DNA of 64,000 nucleotides, from assembly GCA_032622095.1 (NCBI GenBank), contig CP136064.1:175104247-175168246 (forward strand), read 5' to 3'. Position 1 is the stretch's first letter. The number at the start of each line of letters is the position of its first letter. Shown piece by piece: positions 20,901 through 35,900 of this stretch. Source of the DNA: Siphonodentalium dalli. Lineage: Eukaryota; Mollusca; Scaphopoda; Gadilida; Siphonodentaliidae. Both the position numbers and the translations under genes were made by a program. The notes beneath the pieces are model-generated. The model worked only from the letters and a program-made list of their open reading frames with translations, had not been told where the DNA came from and made no database searches.

Positions 20901-23900
20901 TCACCGTGCAGCCAGGTGTTGATGATAGTTGTTAACTATAGATAAGATTAACTGTTGTTCGGGTGCTGTTCATGTAACCCAATGGAGCGTACCTCGAGAT
21001 TTGATCACAGGAAAAAGGATATCTCACTTCATAGAATATAATGCCGACAGAAAGTGCTTTTCTTGCAATTTCTTTTGAATGTTTTTGTGATTGAATTACA
21101 ATGGAGATAAACATACCCTGTTTCAATGGATATTCAGGGATTCAAGCATGAAAACAGTTTGTGAATTCACTAGCAAGCCAACTTGTTCATAAAATATTTT
21201 CATGCTCGATTCCCTGAATATTCAACTCAATATAGTATGTTTACCTCCTAAATGTATACAAAATGATGTTCCAAGTTATTATGGTTGATTCAGGGTAACA
21301 TGGTGTGACTTTGGCAGCTTGGAGTTTATATTCAATCGATATGCAAGTATGTTTTGTCGATAGTCACTGCCATCCACAGACATTACAAATGTATTCATGG
21401 TTTCAGACATCTAATTACAACAATAACAATGACAAAATGTAAATTAGCATCACTAATAATTGGATTTGTTGCACTGAAGAAATGCTAGAAAAAAAACTCA
21501 AATGTGTTGTATAAACTAGGGTTATTGAAAAATTAACAAGATAATTATTTCTGTTCCTCCAAATCATCCAAACAATGTGACATAAATTTCCTTCCAATTA
21601 AGATACTTGTAATGTCTTTCAGGAGGCACTTCTTCTCCGAACATCTTACTTTATACTCTCAAAGCACAATATAGAAAGCTAAATAGGTCTACAAAAATAA
21701 ATATGGTATGGAACCCTGAATACATACTAGTATGATTCTACACAAATGTTTACTTTCCCTAGGTGCTGGGCTGTTTTAGAGATTGTACCACAATTAGCAA
21801 AGGACCACTGTCACATTCTTTCTTCAGATTCAGAACAACAAACTACGTCAGGCATTCCATTGGTAGTTTGTACACAGAATAATATTTCTTTACAACAGTA
21901 AGTATATTCTGAAATAACTACTATCAATGCGATCGCGAGAATTACCAATAGGAGGAGAGATTTAGTGAAAAAGTTTGATTATTTGAAAATAATTGGAAAC
22001 AATTGTTTGCAAGCACAACATGTGTTTCTAAGATGAAACTTCTGGTTGAATTGCTATCTTCTCTACCAAAATGGCCATGAACTTCTTGTCTGAACATTTC
22101 CCACGTATGAAAATGAATTCTTTTGCACTATTATTTTTTTGCCTGTCTGTCATCTGCTTACATTTCCTGAACATCCCCTTTATAACTGAATGAGAGATCC
22201 ATTTATTGAGTATGCATTGCAATTAAATGACATCTAGGACCTGAACTGTGTTCATGCCATTAAAAATAAATACCTGGGTTCTTAGGCAATTATATATGGA
22301 AAACTGGATGAGGAAGGGATGCTTTTTATTCTTATTGTTTCCCAAAAAATCTTTAAATTCATGGATTTATAGATAATTATATGGAAAGTTTTCAAGAAAT
22401 CTATTGAAATTCTCAGCAGGTGCATCTTAGCTGCTATATCTTCAACAAAAATCTCTTAAATTAATAACTGGATAATTGGGTGATCGAGGTTTGAACTTTG
22501 GATATTCCTATGTGAATATGCAAATTAAAATGTTTGTTGAGGCCCTCTTTGGGTGATGAGGGAGGTGCATGAGAACATAAACTATTTATTTAAAAGTTTT
22601 TCAACCAAATTTTTCAGTCAAGGATTTTCTTTGAAAATTTTTTAGTTTCCACTTTTCTGCTGTTCTTTACAGGTCTTTCAAAATTGGTGAAATATCAACA
22701 ATTCCTCTTACAAAAGTGAGTAAATATTAAAGCTGCAACATATAAGTATACCGGTAAATATGGCATGGTATTTAAAGGCCCACCTAATTTTCAAACCCCC
22801 AGATCACATTATATAAAATATATGCCATATTATATACCATTTGAAAGAGGAAGCTCCAAAACATTGTATTATTAACGTATCTGGTGTAATAAACTGAACA
22901 TGTTGTTTTTGTTGAGGTACTGATGTGTTTTTTGTGCTTAAGTTTCTATTATTTTCAATGGAAGGGGAATAACTCTATATCTTAGTTTGAACTTGCATTC
23001 TGGGAGTGAGACAGGGGAAATGTTTCTAAGACTTCAGCTATTTTCAATTACTCTATAGGCTCCTTCTGAGACTCAGACATTCCAAATGGTGATGAATAAT
23101 CGTATTTTAATCATATTTTATGTCATAGATTGTTATTAAAACCATATATTAAGGCACTATAAAAACATAATTGGTGACTCGAAAATTAAATGGGCCTTTA
23201 AAAAATAGCACTAGTGACTCAAGTACAGTCTCTCCCTACTAAGATTGATCATTACTCAGACTTTCAGTGAAATTAATTTATCTTTACCAGCTTTTTCTCA
23301 GAGCTATGCCAAAAATAAAAGGAAACTTTTGCTTATCACATTTGATGGTCTTAAAGGATTGCTATCCTGATGAATACAACAATACACTATCGGAAAGCCA
23401 CCCCTATTATGATCACAATGATCCAAGTCCCATAACAATCGCATAATAAATAAGTCGAGAAATAAAGAAATAATACCACACCGGTTGTCGGCTATCTTCG
23501 TCGCAAATCCTCATATGACGTCAAATGAGTAGACTAATTAAAAACACGGTATCGAATTCAGAATTAATTGTGTCTACTTATATGACGTCATCTGAGTGGT
23601 GATGTGAAGTGCGGAATCGACATGAGCACGTGAGTGTAATGGAATTACTGCGGGGCATGTCAATAACATTGTCAGCGCCCGGTGAGTTATCTTCACTTGT
23701 GATTTGTCAGCAGTGCTGTTTGGAAAGTTATTGTTTTGACAAAAATATGGAAGGCTGATTGAGTGGGGAAGATAACACTGTCGTATAAAAAATAAAGCTA
23801 ATAAAATGAATAATAATGAACTCTATTCGGGTGCGTGTTCACGATGTTGTTTTAATTTTCCATATATATACACCGAGTGTCCCGTATATTCACAATTTTT

Positions 23901-26900
23901 TTCATTCATTCTTGACAATGCCAAATAAATGCAGTGTTTTTGGCTGTGGCCGGTATAGTGACACTCAATTGGGTATACTTCTACATTCATTTCCAGTTTC
24001 AGTAATTAACGGATATATTACTATTTCAGATTATATTGGAGAAGCATCCATCGTTTAGCTGGGTGGCTGTGTTGGTTGAATTTTTTATCACTATTAGTAT
24101 CACAGTATCATATCTGGTCAATGCTACAGCACTTCATCATACATGTGAGTAGCATAATAACACATTAGTATATCAGGTTTAACCCTTCCTGAAATTTTGT
24201 GAAAGCCCTGTGCCAATACATTCTCTTATATATGCGAGTCTTCCATAGGGAGTCTCACATATATAAGAGAATGCATTGGCCAAACAATATATACCTCTAT
24301 CTTGTAAGCCAATGTATTCTCTTATTATGTGCAAGGCGTCCTATGGTAGACTTGAATATATTAGAGAATGCATTGGCACAGGATCTTTAATGCTGCACCA
24401 GTGCAGCTTCCGTCATGAAAGGCGTAAGAAAGCTACAGTTACATCTGGTTACATTCCAGTGGGTAGTTACCCAGCCTTCAAGCTTAGATTCTTCATTGGT
24501 GTGGCTTGCAGTCATTTACTGACTATTATAAGCATGGATCGAGTAGGTTCACCCACTTTCTCCAGAATTTTGCCGAACCTGTGACTTTGCCACAGCAGGG
24601 ATCTTTAATGTGCACAAATGTGTTGCAAACAGGACATCTATTAGCGTTGGCCACCAGACTGACAGTGTGCCTGGCATATAGTTTCATCCCTGGTCATGAC
24701 ACTATGAGAGGAGCGGATGTACAAAATTTCAGCTTCTGAACTAATTTTCAGAGCACTGATTGTGCCACCGATGGTCTATTATTCTCGGTACTGGGAACAC
24801 GGATGATGACACAAATCCAACCGATACCCTGTCGGATTCGAAACATTGAACTATCAAAGGTTTATCTCCGAAGTTGGCCTACTAATAACTGAACTATCGG
24901 CTACAACAAACTTCAATGACATAGAAAAATCCAGTATAGAATTTCATGCAATTTTAAAGCAATGCCGTAAAAAGAATTTATACCAGCATTAAAAGTTGTG
25001 TTGGAAAGTATTAGAATGACAGTAAACAGGCCTCTAGTGTTGAAATGATTAATCGACTTGTCGAAGTCGACGCGATTATTAAATTAGTCGATCCCGAAAT
25101 CTGCTAGTCGATTAGTCGGGAAAAAGCACTACCTATGTGATATTGTGACAGCAGTGCCATTGCACGGCCATATTATCACGTAATCTGTAACAGTTAACAC
25201 ATATTAACTTCCTAAAGCCTTATTGCATTGTTCCTTTAACGATGCCACTGCCATCAGTTATGCACGGGCGGTGAACTCCATGACCTGAACTGAACCCAAT
25301 GTATGCACGAAAAGGCGCGGTTTATTTTATGTTGATCATCAAAGACATGAAGTGTCGCTGCCGACTGAACACTGTCTAGTTCGATGTGATGCAATTGACG
25401 AGTGATAACTTCTCACTGTGGCACGTGTAATACTAGAGTAATGATGCAACAAAATTCACAACAAGTCAAGCTGGTAAAGTCAACTCAGTAACTGAATAGA
25501 TTCTAATACCCCCCCCCCCCCCCACGACATGAGGCGCCTATTCAGTGAGACAATAGAACACACCCGACATCTCGTTAGCGAGACTTACGAACGAGACTTG
25601 CCTATTTATTTCCTTGTTACCGGCGACAATTTTGTTTAAATAAAATTGTATAACCTGCATTCCCCAAACTGAGATTATATGGAGGTTGCAGGAGAGCCGG
25701 GTTTAAGACATTAAATTGGGAGACTCATGGGCAAAACGGGAGATTATATAGTTCTCGTGCTTTCCGTTTGAACGTTCTGAAACGAAGAGTTGGATACTCA
25801 AAACTGCGATGCCACATGGCCCATTTTATATGTCATATGGGCATAGAAACGGGAACTCTTAGAAGGGGTCTGACTAGTCGACTAGTAGTCGATTACCTCT
25901 GGCAACTTGTCGATTCCTTAAATTCGCTAATCGTTTTAACACTACAGGCCTCTCCACAGTTAAATAAAAAACATTCTGTGCCATTCTATTTTTTTTTCAT
26001 TAAATATAATTAGAATGGAAGATTTTTATCTAACCCTTAAATGCACTGTGTAGGAACTGTTTAATCGGAAATCGTTCTATCGCCGGTTTGTGATGGTTCT
26101 TGACTGATTTGTGACGGTTCCTGATGATCGAAATTATACATTTTCACGACTTTTTGACAGTTAAAACGCTATTTTGAGGCAGCTAGGTGATAATTCGATT
26201 AGTTATTTTCAATCCCATCACAATCTGTGGCACAAATGAGCGTGTTAATAATGAAACTTTCATTGTGCGAGTCATAACAACGACAAAAACCACGAATTTT
26301 GATAATTGTTTGGGTTCTCTCCTGATCGAGTCTGTTCTCTCCCCATTTAATCGTTCTATACCGGTAAAACTATGGCTAATATTTGCCATGGTACATGGTT
26401 CAAACTGCCAATTTTGTGAAAGTATACAAAGATAAACACAACAAACTTTGCATTAAGTTGAAATTTGCACCACTTGTCATTAATTTCGATGAATTACACT
26501 GCCTTTCTATGCTTATTCAATAACCTGTGTTACGCCTATCAAAATTCACAAAGTCACCAGCTTGTTTGAAACATAGCACGTTTTGCAGGCCCAACATTTC
26601 CATGAGTCAATAGCCGGTTAACAATAGTGAAATTTCATAGCGCTGGACTTCGAAAAGCGTGAGCGTAGACGGTATATATAGAGTTATCTCTCTTGTATTT
26701 TATCTATTATATGTTTTGGAACTTCTGTCTGTATGTATGTATTTGTGTTATAGACTCGAAAAACTGCTCGACCGATCCGACTCAAATTTGGTGTGTTGGC
26801 ATACTTTGGGTCCAATTTGGGTCCAATTTCACGTGCGACCGTGTCCTTGACCTCACTCATATAGGCATGTTTCTGGACCTCGACCGATCCCACTCAAATT

Positions 26901-29900
26901 TGGTAGCTGGGTCTACTTTTATCACAGGAACAATATGGGCGGGTCCAATTTCACTTACGACCATGTCCTTGACCTTGACCTCGCTCATATACTCTTATAT
27001 AGGCATGTTTCTGGACCTCGACCGATCCGATTAAAATTTGGTATAATGTGGGCCTACTTTGATCCTGAACACTATGGGTGGGTCCAATTTCATGTACGAC
27101 CGTGTCCTTGACCTTGACAATGTTCGCTCATAAAGGCATGTTTCCGGGCCGATCAAACAATAGTTTGTCCAGGCGGAGACGATCACAAATAAATCCCTAG
27201 TAGCCCGGACGAAGAGGGGCACATCAGCTATATAGTGTTGTCTATTTTCGTAGACGTATTTTACTCAACAAAAAGCCAAAAATAAGACTTTAAAAGTTCG
27301 TTGTCACCCATACAATTTTCTGATTACGCAGTTTATGAAGTTTATGTCGGGCATCCGCTTGCTGGATGCTGATTATCTATGTTTAATTCTAGAATTCTAG
27401 AATATGCAGCTATTAAAACATATACAAGCACGATAACCTTTCACTCAATCATATTTTAGATTGACTAGGGATCTCTGATTTTTTAATAGAAGATATAAAA
27501 TAGCAAAGAATCCTACAGTTACAAATATTATTATATGGATGTTAAACCTTTGGTTACTAAATGAGGTGTAATGAGAATTGACTTGAATCCTATTGATTAA
27601 TTTATAGGAATGCTTAGCTATTAAGTTCAACAAGCAGTAACATATAAAAAAGAGAAAAGAATAATGCAGTTACAATTATTATTATATGGATGTTAATCCT
27701 TTGTTGACTAAATGTGCTGTAATGAGCAGCGACTTGAATCCTATTTATTCATTTGTAGGAATGCTCAGCTATTAAATTCAACATGCAGTAACAGATTGTT
27801 TGAATTATTAGCTAAACATTCATACAAATGAATCATTAGAAATCAGTGTTATGGGTGTCTGAACCTGGCTATTATAAGGCACATTATTATTCCTCGCTGA
27901 TATCGTGTCAAGTGAGCAGGGACGTGGGCTGGAGGGTCTCCAATGTTGGGGCGTCCACCATGGAATTTCCAACCGCACCATCCCTTTGAAACAGACCAAA
28001 CTCATGCACAAGGCCTGGGCTTTGGTTTTTAGTCGAGTTTTTCAAAAACTCAACTTATGGTTTGACGAGGGACGGTTGGCGGGCGGGCGGCGGGCGGACC
28101 TAAAGAATGCCTTATAACTTTGACATTTGTGAACGGATTCAAACAAAATTTGGTATGTCAGTTGCTCCCAATGACTATTTACTGCCTGTAGAAAATGGGT
28201 CACGTCCGAACTTTTTTACAAGAGTTATCCATCTTAGATGGTTTTTAGTTAAGTTTTTCACCATTAGCGCGATAACTCACGCAAATATTAACCAATTTCA
28301 ACAATATTTGGTATATGAGACTCTTGCAACAATATCTCGGACGAGTTCGAAAACCAGGTTTGTCTGAATTTTTTTTCCGGAGTTATGGGTCTTAGTTTGT
28401 CTATTTTTAGCAATTTTATCACCGTTAGCGCGATAACTCGATGAAATATTAACCGATTTGAACAATATTTGGTATATGAGTCTCCTGCAACAATATCTCG
28501 GACGAGTTCGAAAACCAGGTTTGTCCGAATTTTTTCGCGAAGTTATGGGTCTTAGTTTGTCTATTTTTAGCAATTTTATCAATGTTAGCGCGATAACTCA
28601 ATGAAATATTAACCAATTTCAACAATATTTGGTATATGAGTCTCCTGCAACAATATCTCGGACGAGTTCGAAAACCAGGTTTGTCCGATTTTTTTTCGCA
28701 GAGTTATGGGTCTTAGTTTGTCTATTTTTAGCAATTTTATCACCGTTAGGGTGATAACTCGATGAAATATTAACCGATTTCAACAATATTTGGTATATGA
28801 GTCTCCTGCAACAATATCTTGGAGGAGTTCGAAAATCAGGTTTGTTCAAAATTTTTTCGCAGAGTTATGGGTCTTAGTTTGTCTATTATTAGCAATTTTA
28901 TCACCGTTAGCGTGATAACTCGATGAAATATTAACCGATTTCAACAATATTTGGTATATGAGTCTCCTGCAACAATATCTCGGGACGTGTCCGATTTTTT
29001 TTCGCAGAGTTATGGGTCTTAGTTTGTCTAATTTTAGCAATTTTATCACCGTTAGCACGATACCTCGATGAAATATTAACCGATTTCAACAATATTTGGT
29101 GTATGAGTCTCCTGCAACAATATCTCGGGACGAGTTCGAAAACCAGGTTTGTCCGAATTTTTTTCGCAGAATTATGGGTCTTAGTTTGTCTATTTTTAGC
29201 AATTTTATCACCGTTAGCGCGATAACTTGATGAAATATTAACCGATTTCAACAATATTTGGTATATGAGTCTTCTGCAACAATATCTCGGGACGAGTTCG
29301 AAAACCAGGTTTGTCCGAATTTTTTTTCGCAGTGTTATGGGTCTTAGTTTGTCTATTTTAATCACAATTTTATCACCGTTAGTGCGATAACTCAATGAAA
29401 TATTAACGGATTCAATTGATATTTGGTAAATAGGTCTATTGCAATAATATACCACCGTTCAACTTTTTTTCCCGGAGTTGTGCACCTTATTGGCAGAAGT
29501 TTGGTTCGACTGCCAAAAAACTCGACAAAAGCATCTTAGATGCGTACCCCTTGTTCCCAACTGCATGACACATTATAGCACTAGATTGTATGCCATTCTG
29601 AAGTGAATTGATCAGTAGCCTTTGATTGGCCACCATGCAAACTGGGGGAGAAACTCAGGATACATGGGCCCAGTGAGAAAATGTGGATATCTGAACCTGA
29701 AAATCATCTAGACTGGCTTCAAGATTCCCAAGTGTTTGAAATTTCCAACCCCCACAAGATTGGAAATGTTCCCAACAGATGGAGAGAGAGAGAGAGAGAG
29801 AGATTATTTATTTTGCAAAAGAGCATACATTATTTAATACAAAGCATTTTAATAAAATGGAATTAGAATCTTTGTCCATTAAAACCAGTTTCTTGCCAAT

Positions 29901-32900
29901 TGGGGGGGGGGGGGGGGTAAATGTGATATAGAAAACTAGATCACACCTGCTCCCTACTTCCTGTCCACCCATCATGAGATTTGGATCAACTCTAAAGAAG
30001 AGGTGTCCATTTGTATATGTCAAATATGGTTGATTACATGTTTAAAGTGTAGGAAAGTATGCAAATGTTGGTCTAAAAACGACAAATTCCCCGCTATTAA
30101 ATTGTTGTCAAATCAAACTAAGAGAACAATTTCAACATATTGTTGGTGTTAAATTTCAAACCAATCTATTGTAAGATAAGAAATTTGTAACTGTTGAACA
30201 TTTTGACCAAAGTTGGGGATAGACACCAATTAAGCACCCCGTCCCCAAGTCCCCCCACCACCCCAATCACGTCACAGCCTATCAATGATTCAGTTGAACG
30301 TGATTTCATAAGAACTTTATATTCATGTCTGGATGACAAACATGTGTAACTGTCCCTCATGCGGACTTCATAGGAGGAAATATGATGGCGTTGGCATTTT
30401 AATATTGACACACCTGGATCTTTCAATAATGCCCAGATTAATTAAATGAATATAACATCTCATATTCTCCTGAGAGTAAATTTATATTACCATTGGTCAT
30501 TTATATAGGCGGGCATTATTATGATACTATACTCATTGGGACTTTCAATATTTTATTTCTGCCTATTAATGTCACTTAATCTCCCGTATTAGTTATTTAT
30601 TGTGTTATTTCTTAATATACCTGTTCTATTATGCAAATTACATAAGCTACAGTCATTATCTGGTTTAAAATGTCAGATACACAAGACGATTTTTGGACCA
30701 AAGTGCAGAAATCGTTCGAATAAATCTCATGTACAGAACCGTCACAGCCATGAGTGGTTTGAAATAGAACCGTAACACGCACCCGTGTTGATTACGAGGC
30801 CACAGCTCCCAATTATCAACCCCTATCGGGATACTTTCTCAGCTATTTTACAAAAGAATAACACAGGTATACTTTATAGTCAGTGTTTGTCTTCAGAATG
30901 CGTTTCATATTTTATACGCCACGAAAAACAAATAAATTGCGTCCACGTGGCTTGATTTTCAGTGATAACATGTTGATATTTACGCGTTAACTCGCTAATA
31001 CCGAGTTAATTGTGGTCTAGAGTTCAGGTTTCGATAACACGGCACTTCTGCAGCCTCTGTTCATTCAGGGAAGTATAATATATTCCTATAATTATGCGTG
31101 ATTTTGTCACAAAAATGATTATTTTCAATCATCAGGAACCGTAACAAATCAGGCAAGAACCATCACAATAATGGTGATAGAACGTCTTCCGATGTAACAG
31201 TTCCTACACAGTGCTTAATTGACTGGATGCTCATTGATGGGTTTGGGGAATGTTCAGATTGTTCAGTTGTTGAACTTATCTTATGAACAAACCCCATGAA
31301 TGAATGGGAATCTTATATTTTCTGAACTTGTATTATTATTATTAAACACTTTTCCTTCAATTCTGATCCAAATTTGTAATTTATGACATTGAATTAATAG
31401 TAGCACATCTTTTATTTTAGTGAATGGTTTCATAGATTCTATATTTGGTACACGGGAAATGTGCAAATGTAAGCAACTATCAAATAAAACTGGTGAGGAG
31501 TCCATTTCTGAATCTCTGTTCATATCTCCTGGTCAGAAAAATAACTGGTGAGTATTTAGTTATGATGTGCGGAGCTGTGAATATAGATATGGATTTAAAA
31601 TTTATGCCAAAATGGCACTATATACTCATAACACTATAAAGTCTGTAGTTATGATTTTATTGTAATGGAAAGATCAGCACTCAATTTTGATAGCAAGTTT
31701 TACTAATCAAATAATTTTTTTTTTAAAAAGGGTTGTTTTATATAATCCATTTGTCCGTCCGTGCCACAGTAACAATAATGTCTACATCACAAATATATTA
31801 ACATGCGCATCTCATAATAGGAAAGTTATTAATAATGCAAATAAGATCAAAGTCTATCTATATTTACATGTTAGCCTTATATTCTTAGTGATGATGGTTT
31901 TACAAACTTATGTTTTTTCACATTTACCGACTGTAAAGGCATTATGGCTCTTTGAAAAAGGATTTTGAATTTATATTCCTTTCAGTTGTAATAACATTGC
32001 CAAAGTTTGAATATTTCTAGAAATAAATTGTGAACATGCCATTTCTAATCCATTCATGTAGCAATACATTCTATACAAAAATTATGAACCTCTTTATTAA
32101 AAAATTACGTGCACGAAAACGATGTTATTCAATAATTTCTCTCGGGTTTATCATCATTGATTGATATGAAGTGATGTTGGGGATATAGATGTGAGACTCA
32201 CAGCTATATTTTTGGCACCATAAGATGAGCCACAGTCATATAATTATCACAGTGACATAATCATAGAAACTGAAGTCATGCTCTGTATGAGAGATGGATA
32301 TAGAATTAGTTAGTCTATTGACTATACCTCTGAGTTCCTTTGGAGCTGAGGGTGTATATATAGAAATCTGTCCATTCACTTTCTGTTCATTCATCTCTGG
32401 CACTATTTGTCCATAATTTTTATCTCCAAATTAATTTTCGGAGGACTATAGATTATCCGTTTATCTGTTTGTATGTCTATCACACATTATGGTTACCTTC
32501 ATTGTGTAATCAACTTCTCCCACGGTTTTGAACATGGAGAATTGAAACTTTAGGATATTGTTACCAATATGATCAGCAACATGTATATGGATGACGGAAC
32601 ATTGTTTTTAACCAAGTTAATCCCCTTTCTTGACAGAGAAAAATGTTGACCATTGACCATTTTGATTTTAGATACATTCATTGTGTAATCAACTCCTCCC
32701 AGTTTCAAATGTAGGAAATTGTAACTTTAGGTACCCCTATATTGCTAATGTGCAACATGCATGAGTATATGGACGACGAAAAAAATCAGGTATTCCCCTT
32801 TCTTGACTTAAACAAAACTTGGGACCGTTTTTTTGTTTGAGTACCTTCATTGTGTAATCAACTCCTCCCACAATTTTTAATGTAGAGAATTAGACCCATA

Positions 32901-35900
32901 TATTGCTAATGTGCAACATGTATATGACAGAATTGTTTTTTAATTTTTGATCGATTTTACCAAAGTTTGATCTTTTTGTTCCAAAAAAAGCCAACCTCCT
33001 GAGAAAACCTTTTTTTGGGGGGTGGGGGGGGTGGGGGGTGGGACGTGTGGTCAGCGACCTTTCATATGTATGGCAATGGAGCTCTATAAGGGTCTGAAAG
33101 TACTCTGCTGGTCTCATTCTTATTATTAATTTAATTTTCATTCATCTTATTATTAATAGAGTTATAAATTATTCACTCATGCTGCTGTTTTATTTTTTTC
33201 AGGTTATGCAAAATTGGGGTGTCTTTTCTAGCGTTTGCCTTGATTTTCATCGTCTCCATGCTTAATCCACAGGTGAGGTTATTTATAAGTCACAAATCCT
33301 GAAAACTAATGATTATGATCATGTTATTTAATTAGTATATGCATCAGGGTAATATGGATCTAAGATATATCCACCGCTATGTGGTCTAAGTTTTAAGTTA
33401 TATTTTTACTCAGATATAACTGGTAAGCATGATATGGCCCAATCAAACAATATCCAGCTATGATTCCTACAAATGGTTCATTCTCATTCACATGATGACA
33501 TCGGATAATTGCCCACTTCTCATTCACAGTCTAGTTATACCCCCACTATTTGAAGAAAAGTCTGTCTGGTCATCCATCCGTCTGTCGAGGCATATATCTC
33601 AAATTTGGTATGGGTTTTCACATCATGACTGCTTTCAAAAGAGGGTCCAAATGAAGTTGTACGCATTTTCCATTCTAGAGTTATCCTTCTTGTTTATCTG
33701 GAAATATTTGGGTTTTTTTAGTCTGTCTGCTCAGATATTAGACATGGGTTATCGGTTCTAAATTAAATTTGGTATGTAGGTACGCCATTATGACTACTTT
33801 CAAGAGAGCCAAATGACGTTGTTTGCATTTTCCATTCAGTTATCCTTTTTGTTAGCTTTGTAAAGTTTGAGCTATTGCCATGGGTTAGTATCCGTCATCC
33901 ATGTGTGTGTGGAGACGTCCGTCAACAATTTATATTACCACGGGCTACAGGTTGTACCTTTGGTCGGATCATTATGAAAGTTGTCATGGATGTTAACATT
34001 GACATGTAGATGGGAATGAGTCATTTTGGGTTCATTTGGCAAAAAAACATGGCCGCTGGTGGCCATCTTGGATTTCAAAATTCAATCCATTACCAGGCTA
34101 CAGGCCGTACTGTTTGTCTGTTCATCGTGAAATTATGGATATTGATATTGACTTGATGGGAACGAGTCATCTTGAATTTTACTCTTTGCATGACTAAATC
34201 CTTGGGCACAACCTACAGACCACATCCCTCATTTGATCATCACCAAACTTCATATGGATCATCGGGGTGACCTCTAGATGGGAGCCATCAAAGTTTTCCA
34301 AATTTTGTGACCATCTTGGATTTTGCTCTTTGTATGACTAAATCCTTTGGTGCACCCTACAGACGACACCCTACTTGCTCGATCATCACTAAACTTCACA
34401 TGAATCTTCGGGATGACCACAAGATGGGAGTAATCTAATTTTTCCGAATTTCGTTAAAAAACATGCCACTGGCAGCCATTTTGTATTTTACATTTGCATG
34501 GTAAAATCATTTAGCACACCCTACAGTCCAGTGGACTACAATTCCCTCATCTGATCATCACCAAATTTCATATTGATCTTGATATTGATCTACTAAATGG
34601 GTGCTATCAAATGTTTTTGAATTTCATTGGAAAACAGGGCCCATTGACTGTAACACATGAAATTATCCCCTCTCCATGTTGAGCTACAGTGTCATTTGAC
34701 TCTTTCATTTATTTTTAATTTTGGGTTCCGTCCTGACCATGTTTCAATTTGGCACCTTGGGGTATGCCAATGCACCCGAGGTGGAACTTCGTTTTGCTAG
34801 TTTCAGCTTCATTGACATTGTGGTTTTATTATTATTCCAGGGTTTTGTCGACATGTTGGACAAGTTTGGATCCTGCATAATGGGATTCTTCTATCTGTTT
34901 GTGACTCTTATGATTTATAATTCTCTAAAATACAAGTAAGTGTTCCCACATATAGAGGTGATATGTCATTTTCATGCCTGCAAATAGTGTGTCTGTTATT
35001 TGCAGAATGAGATCCCCAGAGGGGGGATTTAGTGAAGCTATCCCCTGCTGTGGGAGACCTAGGATCAGATTGAAGTTCCCCAGTTAACAGTTAACCCATT
35101 AGTTACCTCGATTATGCATTTTATCTTCTGTAAATTAGGGGATACAGAAACTTAACAGAATGAAAAAGTAACTAAAAACAATGTTAATTTGAGACTATAG
35201 ATACTTCCCAGAAGATGAGGCCTAAGCAGAATGAGGTTCCCAGAGGGTGAATTTGGGGATGCTAGCCCACTGTGCAGGATAGTATCACTAAATTCACCCT
35301 CTGGGAATCTCGAAACCGGACATACCTTTGAAATCCCATCAAATATAACATAGTAGCACAGGTCACACAGACAGGACCACACACAGTGAATCATTGGAAT
35401 TCTGCAGTAGTACTATGCTATATTTGATGGGAATCTGTTTAGGGGTTTGTCCGGTTTCGAAAGTGTGCACATATTCATATATATCTGTGGTGATCGATGC
35501 GGGAAATACACCAAATTAAAAGTGCGTATATGGTTTAAAGAATTGGGCATGTGGCCTTATCATATGCTCAGGGGATATTGATGAATATTGATCACAAGTA
35601 AGTCTATGCTCAATATAGGTCCGATAGATATAAAGCTTGCATTAAGGTATATACTCATGGTAGTGTTGTTGCACCAGGGGACCTGTGATGCGAGGCTCCC
35701 TATGGGAGACTTGCATTTATAATAAGAGAATGCATTGGCATAGGGTTTTCACAAAATGTCAGGAATGGTTAACTAAATTAGGATTTCAATTATATATATG
35801 CCATTATATAAATGTGATTTTCATAACTGTTTTCATTGTAATTTTATGTTTGTCTTTTTCTTCTTTTTCAGAGATGTGAAGATACCATTTCCATTGCCAA

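Larger units (their letters stand above)
26037..31218. mobile_element. 5.2-kb inverted-repeat-bounded insertion with TTAA ends
   Basis: TTAA flanks both sides (26037-26040, 31215-31218). The ends are an inverted repeat of about 95 bp beginning (AT)GCACTGTGTAGGAACTGTT. The repeat continues through TTCTATC, TGTGATGGTTCTTG, CTGATTTGT and ACGGTTCCTGATGAT, at roughly 85 percent identity. No transposase is recognisable. The inside contains two or three smaller repeat elements (26749-27145, 27480-27800, 28030-29530), so the element has grown by nesting. It fills most of the intron between transporter exons i and j. Confidence 0.7.

Noticed and set aside
28298-29455. Minus-strand frames of 70-174 codons with repeated peptide phrases.
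   Set aside because: They only translate the 161-bp satellite; the period is not a multiple of three and the frames shift between monomers.
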